From UBA1181 sp045600225 (GTDB taxonomy: Bacteria; Bacteroidota; Bacteroidia; Bacteroidales; Paludibacteraceae), in the NCBI GenBank assembly GCA_045600225.1, contig JAZRXL010000075.1, positions 4,102-68,101 of the forward strand: a stretch of 64,000 nucleotides of DNA, given 5' to 3'. The notes beneath the pieces were generated by a model. It was not told where the DNA came from. It worked only from the letters and a program-made list of their open reading frames with translations, and searched no databases. The position numbers were made by a program, and so were the translations under genes. Positions 32,523-41,426 of this stretch are shown here, in pieces. How positions within the stretch are numbered: the first letter of the stretch is position 1; every line of letters starts with the position of its first letter.

Positions 32523-34460
32523 ATGAAAGATAGATTAAAACATTTATGGACCGATGAGGTGGTTGTCTTGCTATGGAACCTATGCTTGGCGATGTCTGTT
32601 TATATGGCTTGTCGGTTTATTTATTGGGCGGAAAATCATAGCAGCTTTGAAGGCATCTCTTTCGACCAGTGGGTGCAAATACTTGCCGGAGGTTTGAAAT
32701 TTGACCTTTCTGCTGTTCTCTACTCCAATATCTTACTGATTGTACTCTTCTCTATTCCTATCCATTTGAAATCTCGCATTCCTATGGTAGTTGGGAAAGC
32801 TATCTTTTTATTCTTCAATTCTGTAGGTGTTGTGATGAATCTGATGGATGCAGCTTACTTTAACTTTACGGGTAGAAGAACCACTTCTTCTGTTTTTCAG
32901 GAGTTTTCGGGTGAAGATAATTTAGCTTCTGTTTTTGGAGCGGAGGTGTTTCGTCATTGGTATCTCTTTTTGGCTGCGGCTTTGCTGATATTCATATTAG
33001 CAAAGTTTTATCGGAAACCTACTTATGAGCCAGTATCTTTAAAGAGTTACTACCCTATTAGAATTCCTTTGTTTGCTCTAATCCTATTCTTTACAATAAA
33101 TGGCATGAGAGGTGGTTTTGGTGCTGCTGTGCGCCCTATCACTATCAGTAACGCTAATCAATACGTTTCAAAACCTTCAGAAGCAACTTTGGTATTGAAT
33201 ACGCCTTTTTCCATAATTAGAACATTGGGAACCAAACCGTTTGTCGTTCCTCAATACTATTCTAACGATGAAATGGAAGAAATTTACTCTCCCGTGCACT
33301 ATCCATCCGATACACTCCTTTTTACTCCTAAGAATGTGGTGGTGCTCATTGTTGAGAGTTTTGGCCGGGAATACATGGGCTCTCTTAATAAGGATTTGGA
33401 ACCAAACTATGGTGGATATACTCCTTTTATGGATTCGTTGGTAAGACAAAGCTTGACCTTTCGTTATTCGTATAGTAATGGAAGAAAGAGTATTGATGGT
33501 ATGCCATCGGTACTTTCCAGTATCCCTATGTTTGTGGAACCATTCTTCCTGACTCCTTCTTCTATGAATGATGTCAGTGGTTTGGCTGGTGAATTATCAA
33601 AAAAAGGCTATTATACCGCGTTCTTTCATGGCGCTCAGAATGGTTCTATGGGTTTTCAAGCTTTCGCTAAATCAACTGGTTTTCAAGATTATTATGGTCG
33701 TTCCGAGTTTAATGAGGACGCTCGATTCGAAGGTGATGCAGACTTTGATGGGACCTGGGCTATTTGGGATGAACCGTTCCTTCAGTTTTATGCACAAAAG
33801 ATGTCGGATTTCAAGGAGCCTTTTATGACTGCAGTTTTTACTGCATCTTCCCATCATCCATTTGTCGTTCCTGAACAATATAAGGATACCTTCACAGAGG
33901 GCCCTTTGGTGATACATAAATGTATACGTTATACAGATCACGCCATCCGTAGGTTCTTTGATTTTGCCTCAAAACAAGAGTGGTATGCCAATACCTTGTT
34001 TGTAGTTACGGCAGACCATTCAAATTTAACGGACCACTCCTATTATCAAACGGATTTAGGCACCTTTAGCGTCCCCATCCTATTCTTTGATCCTTCGGGA
34101 AAGATGGAGGTTGGTGTTAAGGAGTGGATTGCCCAACAGATTGATATCATGCCAACTCTATTAGGTTTGTTAGGATATGATAAGCCTTATGTCGCATTTG
34201 GCTGCGATTTGTTGCATACGCCTAAGGATGAGTTGTTTGCGGTTAATTATAATAATGGTGTATATCAGTATGTGAAACAGAACTATTTGTTGCAGTTCGA
34301 TGGAGATAAGAGCGTAGGTTTTTATGCACTATCCGATTCTTTATTGCAGAACAATATGTTGGGTCAGTCAGACTTTCAGAACACGATGGAAAGGGAGATA
34401 AAAGCCATTGTTCAACAATATATGAAAAGAATGAATGGAAACGAATTAATAGTGAAATAA
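32523..34460 (+). CDS. LTA-synthase-family phosphoglycerol/phosphoethanolamine transferase
   Basis: The 645-residue inner-membrane protein has about five membrane helices in residues 15-210 and an extracytoplasmic sulfatase-fold domain (about 265-590). Metal and catalytic residues can be placed: VLIVESFGREYMG (Glu near 278), the nucleophile region NGRKSIDGMPS (Ser323), and VVTADHSN (near 497). In Firmicutes LtaS makes lipoteichoic acid; Gram-negative relatives modify periplasmic glycans or lipid head groups, so the substrate here is open. It is a single gene, ending at a bidirectional hairpin (34481-34508). Confidence 0.88.
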   Translation: MKDRLKHLWTDEVVVLLWNLCLAMSVYMACRFIYWAENHSSFEGISFDQWVQILAGGLKFDLSAVLYSNILLIVLFSIPIHLKSRIPMVVGKAIFLFFNSVGVVMNLMDAAYFNFTGRRTTSSVFQEFSGEDNLASVFGAEVFRHWYLFLAAALLIFILAKFYRKPTYEPVSLKSYYPIRIPLFALILFFTINGMRGGFGAAVRPITISNANQYVSKPSEATLVLNTPFSIIRTLGTKPFVVPQYYSNDEMEEIYSPVHYPSDTLLFTPKNVVVLIVESFGREYMGSLNKDLEPNYGGYTPFMDSLVRQSLTFRYSYSNGRKSIDGMPSVLSSIPMFVEPFFLTPSSMNDVSGLAGELSKKGYYTAFFHGAQNGSMGFQAFAKSTGFQDYYGRSEFNEDARFEGDADFDGTWAIWDEPFLQFYAQKMSDFKEPFMTAVFTASSHHPFVVPEQYKDTFTEGPLVIHKCIRYTDHAIRRFFDFASKQEWYANTLFVVTADHSNLTDHSYYQTDLGTFSVPILFFDPSGKMEVGVKEWIAQQIDIMPTLLGLLGYDKPYVAFGCDLLHTPKDELFAVNYNNGVYQYVKQNYLLQFDGDKSVGFYALSDSLLQNNMLGQSDFQNTMEREIKAIVQQYMKRMNGNELIVK

Positions 34461-34480
34461 GAAGAATTCCCATAAACTAA

Positions 34481-34508
34481 AACGAGGTGCTCGATTGGGC
34501 ACCTCGTT
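34481..34508. terminator. Bidirectional terminator between convergent genes
   Basis: A perfect 10-bp stem (34481-34490 with 34499-34508) with an 8-base loop lies between the plus-strand LTA-synthase gene and the minus-strand operon ending at 34527. A T-rich tract follows on the minus side (TTTTAGTTTATG); the plus side is weaker. Confidence 0.7.
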
Positions 34509-34526
34509 CTGGTTTAAAGACTATCA

Positions 34527-34718
34527 CTAATACTTGTTGAAATTGTATTTGTCTCTTAATGCTTGTTTCTCTTCTTCGTTTAGAGAGCTGAAATAACCTT
34601 TCCATCCTGGACAGAAATTGATATGCCAGCGCCAGAATCTTCCCATTAGCGATTTAGGGTTCTTTTCGTAATTTGCGCGAAGTTTACAGTTCTCGCAAGG
34701 TTTGTTACCGTTTGCCAT
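34527..34718 (-). CDS. Small Cys/His protein, unknown
   Basis: This 63-residue soluble protein contains CENC (Cys8, Cys11) and His32 with Cys36 around an aromatic segment GRFWRWHINFCPGWKGYF. The residues could hold one zinc ion. I do not recognise the family. It starts four bases after the stop of the upstream two-helix membrane protein and is the last gene of the sigma/SdhC/peroxidase operon. Confidence 0.6.
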   Translation of the reverse strand: MANGNKPCENCKLRANYEKNPKSLMGRFWRWHINFCPGWKGYFSSLNEEEKQALRDKYNFNKY

Positions 34719-34722
34719 AATC

Positions 34723-34974
34723 TTATTTTTTGAATTTATTTTTTAATCTTTTTATTCCTTCTACCCCAAGAATGGTAAGCCCTCCATATTGGAATGTTTT
34801 TGCCATGCCGAAAAGAATGAACCACAACACGCCTTTCACTGAGTTGCTGATAGGTAGAGCCATCTGTGCAAAAGAGAGTATGTAGCAAGGAATGCAACAT
34901 AGAAGAACGATTACTCCTGTGCGAAATGATAGGCTGCTAAGCCACTCTTTTACTCTTTGTAACTTCTCCTTCAT
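34723..34974 (-). CDS. Two-helix membrane protein, unknown
   Basis: This 83-residue basic protein has two predicted membrane helices (about 18-36 and 47-70) with charged ends (MKEKLQRVKEW; KRLKNKFKK). Its ATG overlaps the stop of the glutathione peroxidase gene by four bases (ATGA), so it is translationally coupled to it. No family is recognised. Confidence 0.6.
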   Translation of the reverse strand: MKEKLQRVKEWLSSLSFRTGVIVLLCCIPCYILSFAQMALPISNSVKGVLWFILFGMAKTFQYGGLTILGVEGIKRLKNKFKK

Positions 34975-35531
34975 TTCAATAGTTTCTCTATTGCAGGAGC
35001 TAAAATCTCCTTGGTGACTGTCGGTTCAAAACGCTCTACTACATTTCCTTCTTTGTCGACAAGGAACTTGGTGAAGTTCCAACGGATATCGTTATTTGCT
35101 TTGTGGTTCTTGTTGATCTTTTCCATCAGCATTACGATCAGACTCATGAATGGATGTTTGCTATCGAATCGTTTTATCTCTCCTGCGTTTTCCTTTAACC
35201 AAGTGTAAAGAGGAAGTTCATTTTCTCCGTTTACTTCAATCTTTTTAAAACGAGGGAATTTAGTATTGTAGCGTAATGTACAGAACTCATTTATTTCTTC
35301 GTCGCTACCTTGTGCTTGTGAACCAAATTGGTTGCAAGGGAAATCAAGAATTTCAAATCCTTTCTCTGCATAGGTATCGTAAAGTTGGTCGAGATCGTTG
35401 TATTGAGGTGTAAAACCACAAGCAGTTGCCGTATTGACAATAAGAAGAACCTTTCCTTTGTATTGAGACAAAGAAAATTCATTGCCTTTGTTATCCTTCA
35501 CGCAGAAGTCGTATACGCTATTTTGTTCCAT
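34971..35531 (-). CDS. Glutathione peroxidase family thiol peroxidase
   Basis: This 186-residue protein has the GPx fold with the peroxidatic cysteine Cys38 in NTATACGFTPQY, Gln72 in CNQFGSQAQG and the WNFTKFLVDKEG motif carrying the catalytic Trp/Asn. Bacterial Cys-type GPx proteins usually reduce peroxides with thioredoxin, not glutathione. It is in an operon behind an SdhC-type cytochrome and an ECF sigma factor, which suggests a stress-linked role. It lies 17 bases after the sdhC-like gene. Confidence 0.92.
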   Translation of the reverse strand: MEQNSVYDFCVKDNKGNEFSLSQYKGKVLLIVNTATACGFTPQYNDLDQLYDTYAEKGFEILDFPCNQFGSQAQGSDEEINEFCTLRYNTKFPRFKKIEVNGENELPLYTWLKENAGEIKRFDSKHPFMSLIVMLMEKINKNHKANNDIRWNFTKFLVDKEGNVVERFEPTVTKEILAPAIEKLLK

Positions 35532-35548
35532 TATGTAGATGTTTTGGA

Positions 35549-36259
35549 TTACATTATTTCATTGATGTCGTACGGAGTGTATCCTAAACAGAATAATACA
35601 GCAACTAGGGCAAACATTAGGATAATGATGGTGCTGTATATTGTACTGATGAGTTTCAAACGAGGAAACCATTTCTTATTGCTGATTCCCATTGTTTGCA
35701 TCGCACTCCAAATACCATGGTTAAGATGAAACCATAGAGCGGCAAGCCAAACAAGGTATATTACAGTATAGGCAATACCCATTATATGTCTCTCTCCTAC
35801 TCCATGGAAAGTGTTTACGATATGATAGATACCATTTGTAGCTAAAGATGGATCTCCACCAGTCAATTCAGCCAACATCATATTAGACCAGAAATTGTAT
35901 AGGTGAAGAACAAGACCGATAATTATGATTGTTCCAAGTGTGAACATGTTTTGACTTGACCATTCAACATCGTTAGGTTGTACCCTGATTGCGTATGGTA
36001 GAGGACCTCTGGCTTGAAGATTCCAAATCTCAAGGTGTACAGCCAAAGCAAAGTGAATTAATACCATTACAGCCAATATGGCAGTTGCCGCAACTGCATA
36101 CCAGTTTGCTCCTAAAAATTCACAAATTGCATTGTACCCTTTTGCTGTGAATAGAGCCACAACATTCATTACGGAATGGAATGTTAGAAACAGCACTAAC
36201 GATGTGCCAGTGACTGCCATAATGACCTTACGGCCAATTGATGATTTTGCTAACCACAT
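35549..36259 (-). CDS. Succinate dehydrogenase/fumarate reductase cytochrome b subunit (SdhC/FrdC type), without adjacent A and B subunits
   Basis: The 236-residue protein has five membrane helices and the Bacteroidetes/epsilon-type diheme cytochrome b pattern: SSIGRKVIMAVTGTSLVLFLTFHSVMN, LIHFALAVHLEIWN, LVLHLYNFW, THG-like VNTFHGVGERHIMG and LWFHLNHGIWSAMQTMG, all with histidines in or near helices that can bind heme. It would anchor the flavoprotein and iron-sulfur subunits and exchange electrons with menaquinone. Normally sdhA and sdhB follow directly; here a peroxidase gene follows instead. It lies 19 bases after the sigma factor gene. Confidence 0.88.
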   Translation of the reverse strand: MWLAKSSIGRKVIMAVTGTSLVLFLTFHSVMNVVALFTAKGYNAICEFLGANWYAVAATAILAVMVLIHFALAVHLEIWNLQARGPLPYAIRVQPNDVEWSSQNMFTLGTIIIIGLVLHLYNFWSNMMLAELTGGDPSLATNGIYHIVNTFHGVGERHIMGIAYTVIYLVWLAALWFHLNHGIWSAMQTMGISNKKWFPRLKLISTIYSTIIILMFALVAVLFCLGYTPYDINEIM

Positions 36260-36278
36260 AGTGATTTTGTTTATTGTT

Positions 36279-36830
36279 TTAAGTATTAGTTAGTTCTTTG
36301 TAGAGGACATGAAGCCTTTTGCGAATATGAAGTACAGCATAATGTTTTCTGGATAGAAATGTGTTTTGAGTAATCCCCATTTCCTGAGATGCCTCTTTCA
36401 CAGACATTCCTTTTATTTCTGTCATCTCTATTGCTTTCCTTTGTTCTTCTGGTAGTTCGGCAAGAGCCTTGTGTAGCTCATCCCACACCATCGATCGAAG
36501 CATTCTTATATCTGGATTTTCATTATCGTCGGTAATCATGATCTCAGAGAGTTCTCTCATAAATGAGTTGCCTTCCGTACCTTCGGTATTCATGGATTCC
36601 TCTCGATGTTTCTTGCTATGGTTGATGATCAGGTTGTGTGCTACAGTATAGAGCCACGAAGATACATCCGCGATAGGATTCTCAATCAGACGAATGGTTC
36701 GCAGAAAATGGTAAAACGTATCCTGCACAATGTCGTCGGCGTCATTGCGGTTGCCTACTCGACTTCTAACAAAAGAGTGAAGACGAGGAGTATTCTTTTT
36801 AATTATGTCATCAAGCTCGTTATTCTCCAT
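36279..36830 (-). CDS. ECF-type RNA polymerase sigma factor
   Basis: The 183-residue protein has sigma region 2 (DADDIVQDTFYHFLRTIRL; SWLYTVAHNLIINHSKK) and region 4 (LAELPEEQRKAIEMTEIKGMSVKEASQEMGITQNTFLSRKHYAVLHIRKRL). The ATG at 36830 (MENNELDD) lies inside the last codons of the upstream His-rich membrane protein gene (11-base overlap), which implies coupling; an ATG at 36854 in the same frame would add eight residues. No classical anti-sigma factor is nearby. It may control its own operon, but an ECF promoter was not identified. Confidence 0.9.
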   Translation of the reverse strand: MENNELDDIIKKNTPRLHSFVRSRVGNRNDADDIVQDTFYHFLRTIRLIENPIADVSSWLYTVAHNLIINHSKKHREESMNTEGTEGNSFMRELSEIMITDDNENPDIRMLRSMVWDELHKALAELPEEQRKAIEMTEIKGMSVKEASQEMGITQNTFLSRKHYAVLHIRKRLHVLYKELTNT

Positions 36831-37182
36831 CGGAAGATGATCCGTCTTTTTCACAACAAGAACCTTTGTGTTGTTCTACGATGCGATTGCGTTCTTCTGG
36901 TGTCATATTTTCCCAATGCTCTCGAAGTTTGTTGTCTTCTCCGTGGCACATCTTATGATGTCCGTGGCATCCGTGATGATGTCCGTGTACACCCGATATG
37001 CCACCAAACAATATTTTACACAGGAGAAGTAATCCAATAGCCTGGCAGAGACACAGCGTTGGTAACCCGAAAATGGACGGCATAAGCCAGTTCCATAATA
37101 GCATAACTATCCAACCAAACAATGCAATAAACGCTATAAAGCATAGTGGAATGAATACAAGATGTTTTTGTAATATTGTCAT
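36820..37182 (-). CDS. Two-helix membrane protein with His/Cys-rich metal-binding-like tail
   Basis: The 120-residue product (ATG at 37182; a longer start at 37233 is possible) has two membrane helices (about 8-27 and 37-62) and then a cytoplasmic or periplasmic tail HGHHHGCHGHHKMCHGED, followed by LREHWENMTPEERNRIVEQH and SCCEKD. The tail holds at least seven His and four Cys and should bind soft or borderline metals. It is the first gene of the operon and overlaps the ECF sigma gene, so it may be its sensor or anti-sigma partner. That role is inference; I know no named family. Confidence 0.65.
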   Translation of the reverse strand: MTILQKHLVFIPLCFIAFIALFGWIVMLLWNWLMPSIFGLPTLCLCQAIGLLLLCKILFGGISGVHGHHHGCHGHHKMCHGEDNKLREHWENMTPEERNRIVEQHKGSCCEKDGSSSDGE

Positions 37183-37295
37183 AATCGCTAATTTGTTATT
37201 TCTTCTATAATAGTAAGACAATTGAGATGCCAATATATTTTAAAATTTTGAAATTTTTTTATTGATTTTTTCAATTAGGACTTTGTTCAATAGAA

Positions 37296-37328
37296 AACGG
37301 GGTGCCCAATTGCTTTGGACACCCCGTT
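37296..37328 (-). terminator. Terminator of the alpha/beta-hydrolase gene
   Basis: A stem of about 13 bp with one mismatch (37296-37309 with 37315-37328) lies 22 bases past the stop at 37350. The minus-strand tract after it is TTTTCTATTG. Confidence 0.65.
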
Positions 37329-37349
37329 CGGAATATTTAAGTACTATTG

Positions 37350-38567
37350 TTATTTTACAAATTTGAAAGAATCTCCTTTGCTGGTTCGTAGGAAATAAAT
37401 TCCATCTGCCAATGAAGATATGTCTATGCCCTCTTCCGTGAAGGTGCCTGACATAAGTGTTTTTCCTGAGATCTCGCATACGATGTATTGCATGTTCTCA
37501 ACCATATCTCTGCATACGAATAGTTTGCTGCCGTCATTACAGATAGTTTGGTTTTCAACCATTCCGATTAGAGAATAGCCAGAGGTAGCAGCCGCTTTCT
37601 TCTCTTTGATCCTATTGAAGAATTCGATCATTTCATCGGTATATTCTCCTGCAACACCGTGACCACCTCCGTGAGGATAATATTCACACTCTACACCAGC
37701 TTTCTTTAGATTGTTGTAGAACATTTCACCCTCACATTGAGGAACGATATTATCAGTAGATCCGTGACAAACCATTGTCGGAGCATCTGTCTCATCAATA
37801 AAAGTGTTGGCGCCTAATAATGCGTGTTTGTCTGGACATTGTTGATTGTTGCAACCTCCTACCATATCATTTTCAGGTGCCATTTGAATTGGGTTTCCGC
37901 AACTCTTGTAACGGCAGTCTACTGGTCCAGACCAGTCGCATACGGCGTCGACCCAACTGCTCTCGTTGGTGTATCTACCAAGATTTCCCTCAATATCCAT
38001 TGTGGCGGAACCAACAGTATAATTTTTCTTTATATTTCGAGTTACTCCCATTAGGGAAGCTAAGTGACCACCTGACGAGAAACCTGAGATGGCGATGAAT
38101 GAGGTATCGACACCTAACTCTTCTGCATTACCACGAAGGTAACGAACAACAGCCTTGATATCGTTGATCTGTGCTGGGTATTGAGCATCGTTATAGGTTC
38201 TATGGTTTGGGGTTACCAAAATATAACCGGCACCTAATGAGGCAACTCCTACAGTTCCGAGATCGGCGCTACCTTTTGAATTGTTACTACCCCATGCACT
38301 TCCGTAAATGTGTATCACAACAGGATGTTTATCCTTCCCATCCTCTTTGGGCCAATAAAGGTCCATTTTGTGACCTATGTGATTATCTCCCACATAGTCT
38401 ATGTCTTTCTTAGACTTATAGTCATTGATGTTTCCTGTATTAGTACTTCCTTCACCTCCGAAGTTGAAGCCTCCGCCGCCTCCCCAGCCGCCTCCGCCCC
38501 AATCACCCCATTGGGAATAAGCGTTAATACTAATCATACATAACACTAGTAAAAAAATCTTTTTCAT
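37350..38567 (-). CDS. Secreted alpha/beta-hydrolase esterase with T9SS-like C-terminus
   Basis: The 405-residue protein has a signal peptide (about 1-19), a Trp/Gly-rich linker (20-40), an alpha/beta-hydrolase (about 55-325) and a C-terminal domain (about 340-405) ending GIYFLRTSKGDSFKFVK, like T9SS sorting domains. Catalytic residues are Ser164 in SGFSSGGH, probable Asp272 and His303 in GGGHGV. The oxyanion segment reads HIYGSAWG where many carboxylesterases have HGGG. Next to two GH43 enzymes, a role in removing acetyl or feruloyl groups from xylan is likely; the exact ester is not determined. Confidence 0.82.
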   Translation of the reverse strand: MKKIFLLVLCMISINAYSQWGDWGGGGWGGGGGFNFGGEGSTNTGNINDYKSKKDIDYVGDNHIGHKMDLYWPKEDGKDKHPVVIHIYGSAWGSNNSKGSADLGTVGVASLGAGYILVTPNHRTYNDAQYPAQINDIKAVVRYLRGNAEELGVDTSFIAISGFSSGGHLASLMGVTRNIKKNYTVGSATMDIEGNLGRYTNESSWVDAVCDWSGPVDCRYKSCGNPIQMAPENDMVGGCNNQQCPDKHALLGANTFIDETDAPTMVCHGSTDNIVPQCEGEMFYNNLKKAGVECEYYPHGGGHGVAGEYTDEMIEFFNRIKEKKAAATSGYSLIGMVENQTICNDGSKLFVCRDMVENMQYIVCEISGKTLMSGTFTEEGIDISSLADGIYFLRTSKGDSFKFVK

Positions 38568-38757
38568 GATAATAAATTGTTAATATAGTTATAATAATGG
38601 TCATTAATGGTTCTAAAAAGACTCTTGTCTCTTCTTGTCAAAATGCGCCGCTAAATTACATTTTTCTGCTTTTTATTGATGGTATTTGTGTTACATTTAG
38701 GTAGTAAAATGGATAAATTTTCCCCTTTCCTTCGGTTATTTGCTGCATGCAAACAAA

Positions 38758-38787
38758 AGAGGCAGAGTGTGTAACCGCTCTGCCTCT
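38758..38787 (-). terminator. Terminator of the first GH43 gene
   Basis: A perfect 10-bp stem (38758-38767 with 38778-38787) with a 10-base loop follows the stop at 38810. The minus-strand tract after it is TTTTGTTTGC. Confidence 0.75.
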
Positions 38788-38809
38788 CTAATAAATAGGA
38801 TTTATAGTG

Positions 38810-41404
38810 TTATTTTACAATCACTTTCTTTACCATGGTTTCTCCATCCTTGCTTGTTATACGAAGTAAGAAACTGCCAGACAAATGGCTTGGAAGGTCT
38901 AATTCTTCGTTCTCTGAAGTTGCTATGGTTACACCGTTTAGGTTCATCAACTCCAAGAGGGAAACCTCAATACCATCTACTTTGATGTATTCCGATGCTG
39001 GATTTGGTGCAACAGAGCATTCTGCTTGGTTGATATCAGATGTGTTGGTTGTAGACTTCTTTTGGATAGTTACAGTCACACTCTTTGCGAATATTTTCTC
39101 TTCTCCACTTTTCTTCAAATAGATTGGGTTGTTGATGCTCTTACCAATTCGAAAGAAGTCGAAATCAGCGTATCCACCAGTGTTTTTTGTTCCAAAATTG
39201 AACAATCCATATCGATAACCCATGAAGTGAGTTAATTCGTACGACATCGATAATGTAGTTCCTATGCTATTCCAACTTTGTCCGTTTAGGCTGTAATAGA
39301 ATGTAGCCTTATCTGTTTGATTGGTATAGTTCATATCAATACGCAACCATACTTCGTTTTGAGATAGAGGTACGCTTGCTACCTCTCCTGTCTTGTTTCT
39401 CATAACGATCGATTTGCTATTGCCATTCACTTTCACTCCTACAAATCCATACTTGTCTTGCAATGCTACCAAACCAGCACAGTCTCCATCTTTCAAACCG
39501 GCTGTGTTTAGTTTTGTCCATCCAGAGCAGTTTGGTCCGAATGTGCGTTGAGTAAGTGTGTTTTGCGTACTGACAACATCTGCATCTATTCTGCCATTAG
39601 TTAGTCTCATTGAACCATTGTTCCATCCCCAGTTTTTAGCTACCGGATTGTGATTCCATTGCCACTCCAAAGGAAGCTCTTCTTTATCAAATTCATCAGA
39701 TGTTACCATGCCGAATCCTTCCTCTTGTACGGCACCAAGTTGTAGTGAAGAAGGAACCTTTCCGTTGTTTCCAAGAACTGGCCAATCATTGCTCCAACTT
39801 ACAGGTACTAGATACGGAATACGTCCTACGGAACCATTATCGCGGAAGAACATTCCATACCAGTCTCCGTTAGGAGTGTCGAAGATACCTCCTTGTGCTA
39901 CTCCATTGTCTTGTAATAATACCTTTCCTTCGAAAGAACCATTCAATGATTTTGATCGGTAACAAAGTACAGAACGGCATTTTCCTGCAGGCCATGAGAT
40001 TAGGAAGATATAGTAATAACCGTTCTTTTTCATTACTTGCGTACCTTCACATTCTACGTAGAAACTACTGCCTGCGATTGAAGCAGGGGATGACAAAATG
40101 CGTCGTGATGTAGCACCTGATTTTACAGACATTGCATCGGCTGATAGCTCAATGATATTAATGTTGCCAGATCCATAAAGTACATATACGCGTCCATCAT
40201 CATCCAACAATAAAGAAGGGTCGTGATAGAAAGGCAATGTGGCTGATTTCCAAGGACCTTTTATGATATCATCTGTCTTAAAGATGTGCGTTCTGTTAGT
40301 TGTATAAGAAGGTGTAAGCACATACCAAGTTCCATCTTTGTATTTGATGCTACTTGCCCAAGAACCTTTACCATATGCATTTTTCCCATTGTTCATGTTG
40401 AGGTTATCTCCATTGTCTAATGCTTGGTGTGCATAGTTGATGGTTCTCCAACGAGCCAAATCCTTTGATGCCATAATAGGTACACCTGGGTTCATGTGCA
40501 TAGTGGTGCTTGCCATGTAGTAGGTATCGCCTACTCTGGTAACTGAAACATCGGGAACATCCGCCCAAATAATAGGATTTGAAACTGTATGCTTCTGTCC
40601 ATCAAGATCAGAAGGAATAAGTCCTCCTTCAATTTGTGACAAAGTATAATATCCCGATTGTCCTTCGTAGTTCTCTGGTACAATGGCCTCGTACGAATCG
40701 GTTGCCGCTACTTTGGATTTAAGTATTGTCACCTCTCCTTTGTCATTTACCCAATTTAGGTTGAATAGTTCATCTGAGAAATCGGAAGATTCCCATTTTA
40801 CGGTGTATTTTGTGTCTGCGCATACATCATTTTCAGATGTTGGTGCAGTAAACTCATACGTAACCTTTTTGCTTTTTGCCATAAAAAGGATTTTGTCTAT
40901 GTTGCAATATGAGTTGACAACATAGAATTTTAGTGTATGAGTTCCTTTTGTGATTTCTGATGTAGTGGCAGAAATGTTTGTGAAATTGGTCCACGAACCT
41001 GTGTTAGGGACAGTTATGTCGCCAGTTACCTCCTTGTTGTCGATGTAAAGACGAAAAGCAGATCCGTCTAATCCACTTGCTACAGTGGCTGAAATCTTGT
41101 ATTGATCTGTTTCTTGTACGTCAACGGTATAGGTCAACCACTCACCTTTCATGGTCCAACCTAACACATACGATCCATTCTCCAATACGTCTAGATCGAC
41201 ACCTTCGTCGGTACGGAAAACCTTCCCTTGGTTTTCTTCTTCCTCATCGTGGTATGCTACTCCTTCTCCTCCTTTGTCATAGTATTCCATTTCAATGATA
41301 CCAGGAAGGGTTTGCATACTTTCATAAGGCGTTTGTGCATTAGCAGTTTGTACAGTTAAGAAGCATAATGGAAATAATGCCTGTGCAATTAAATTCTTTT
41401 TCAT
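38810..41404 (-). CDS. Secreted GH43 beta-xylosidase/arabinofuranosidase with CBM6 and T9SS-like C-terminus
   Basis: The 864-residue enzyme has a signal peptide (1-24), a CBM6 (about 30-176), an Ig-like linker (180-258), a GH43 five-blade propeller (about 275-570), a C-terminal beta-sandwich of the GH43 C2 type (about 585-775) and a C-terminal sorting-like domain ending LPSHLSGSFLLRITSKDGETMVKKVIVK in two blocks. The expected GH43 acidic residues are Asp285 (PDVS), Asp395 (HDPSLLLDDDG) and Glu453 (ECEGTQ). The propeller plus C2 sandwich points to beta-xylosidase or arabinofuranosidase activity. It lies 72 bases after the second GH43 gene, with a hairpin in the gap. Confidence 0.88.
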   Translation of the reverse strand: MKKNLIAQALFPLCFLTVQTANAQTPYESMQTLPGIIEMEYYDKGGEGVAYHDEEEENQGKVFRTDEGVDLDVLENGSYVLGWTMKGEWLTYTVDVQETDQYKISATVASGLDGSAFRLYIDNKEVTGDITVPNTGSWTNFTNISATTSEITKGTHTLKFYVVNSYCNIDKILFMAKSKKVTYEFTAPTSENDVCADTKYTVKWESSDFSDELFNLNWVNDKGEVTILKSKVAATDSYEAIVPENYEGQSGYYTLSQIEGGLIPSDLDGQKHTVSNPIIWADVPDVSVTRVGDTYYMASTTMHMNPGVPIMASKDLARWRTINYAHQALDNGDNLNMNNGKNAYGKGSWASSIKYKDGTWYVLTPSYTTNRTHIFKTDDIIKGPWKSATLPFYHDPSLLLDDDGRVYVLYGSGNINIIELSADAMSVKSGATSRRILSSPASIAGSSFYVECEGTQVMKKNGYYYIFLISWPAGKCRSVLCYRSKSLNGSFEGKVLLQDNGVAQGGIFDTPNGDWYGMFFRDNGSVGRIPYLVPVSWSNDWPVLGNNGKVPSSLQLGAVQEEGFGMVTSDEFDKEELPLEWQWNHNPVAKNWGWNNGSMRLTNGRIDADVVSTQNTLTQRTFGPNCSGWTKLNTAGLKDGDCAGLVALQDKYGFVGVKVNGNSKSIVMRNKTGEVASVPLSQNEVWLRIDMNYTNQTDKATFYYSLNGQSWNSIGTTLSMSYELTHFMGYRYGLFNFGTKNTGGYADFDFFRIGKSINNPIYLKKSGEEKIFAKSVTVTIQKKSTTNTSDINQAECSVAPNPASEYIKVDGIEVSLLELMNLNGVTIATSENEELDLPSHLSGSFLLRITSKDGETMVKKVIVK

Positions 41405-41426
41405 GGTTCTCTTTCTTTATCATGGG

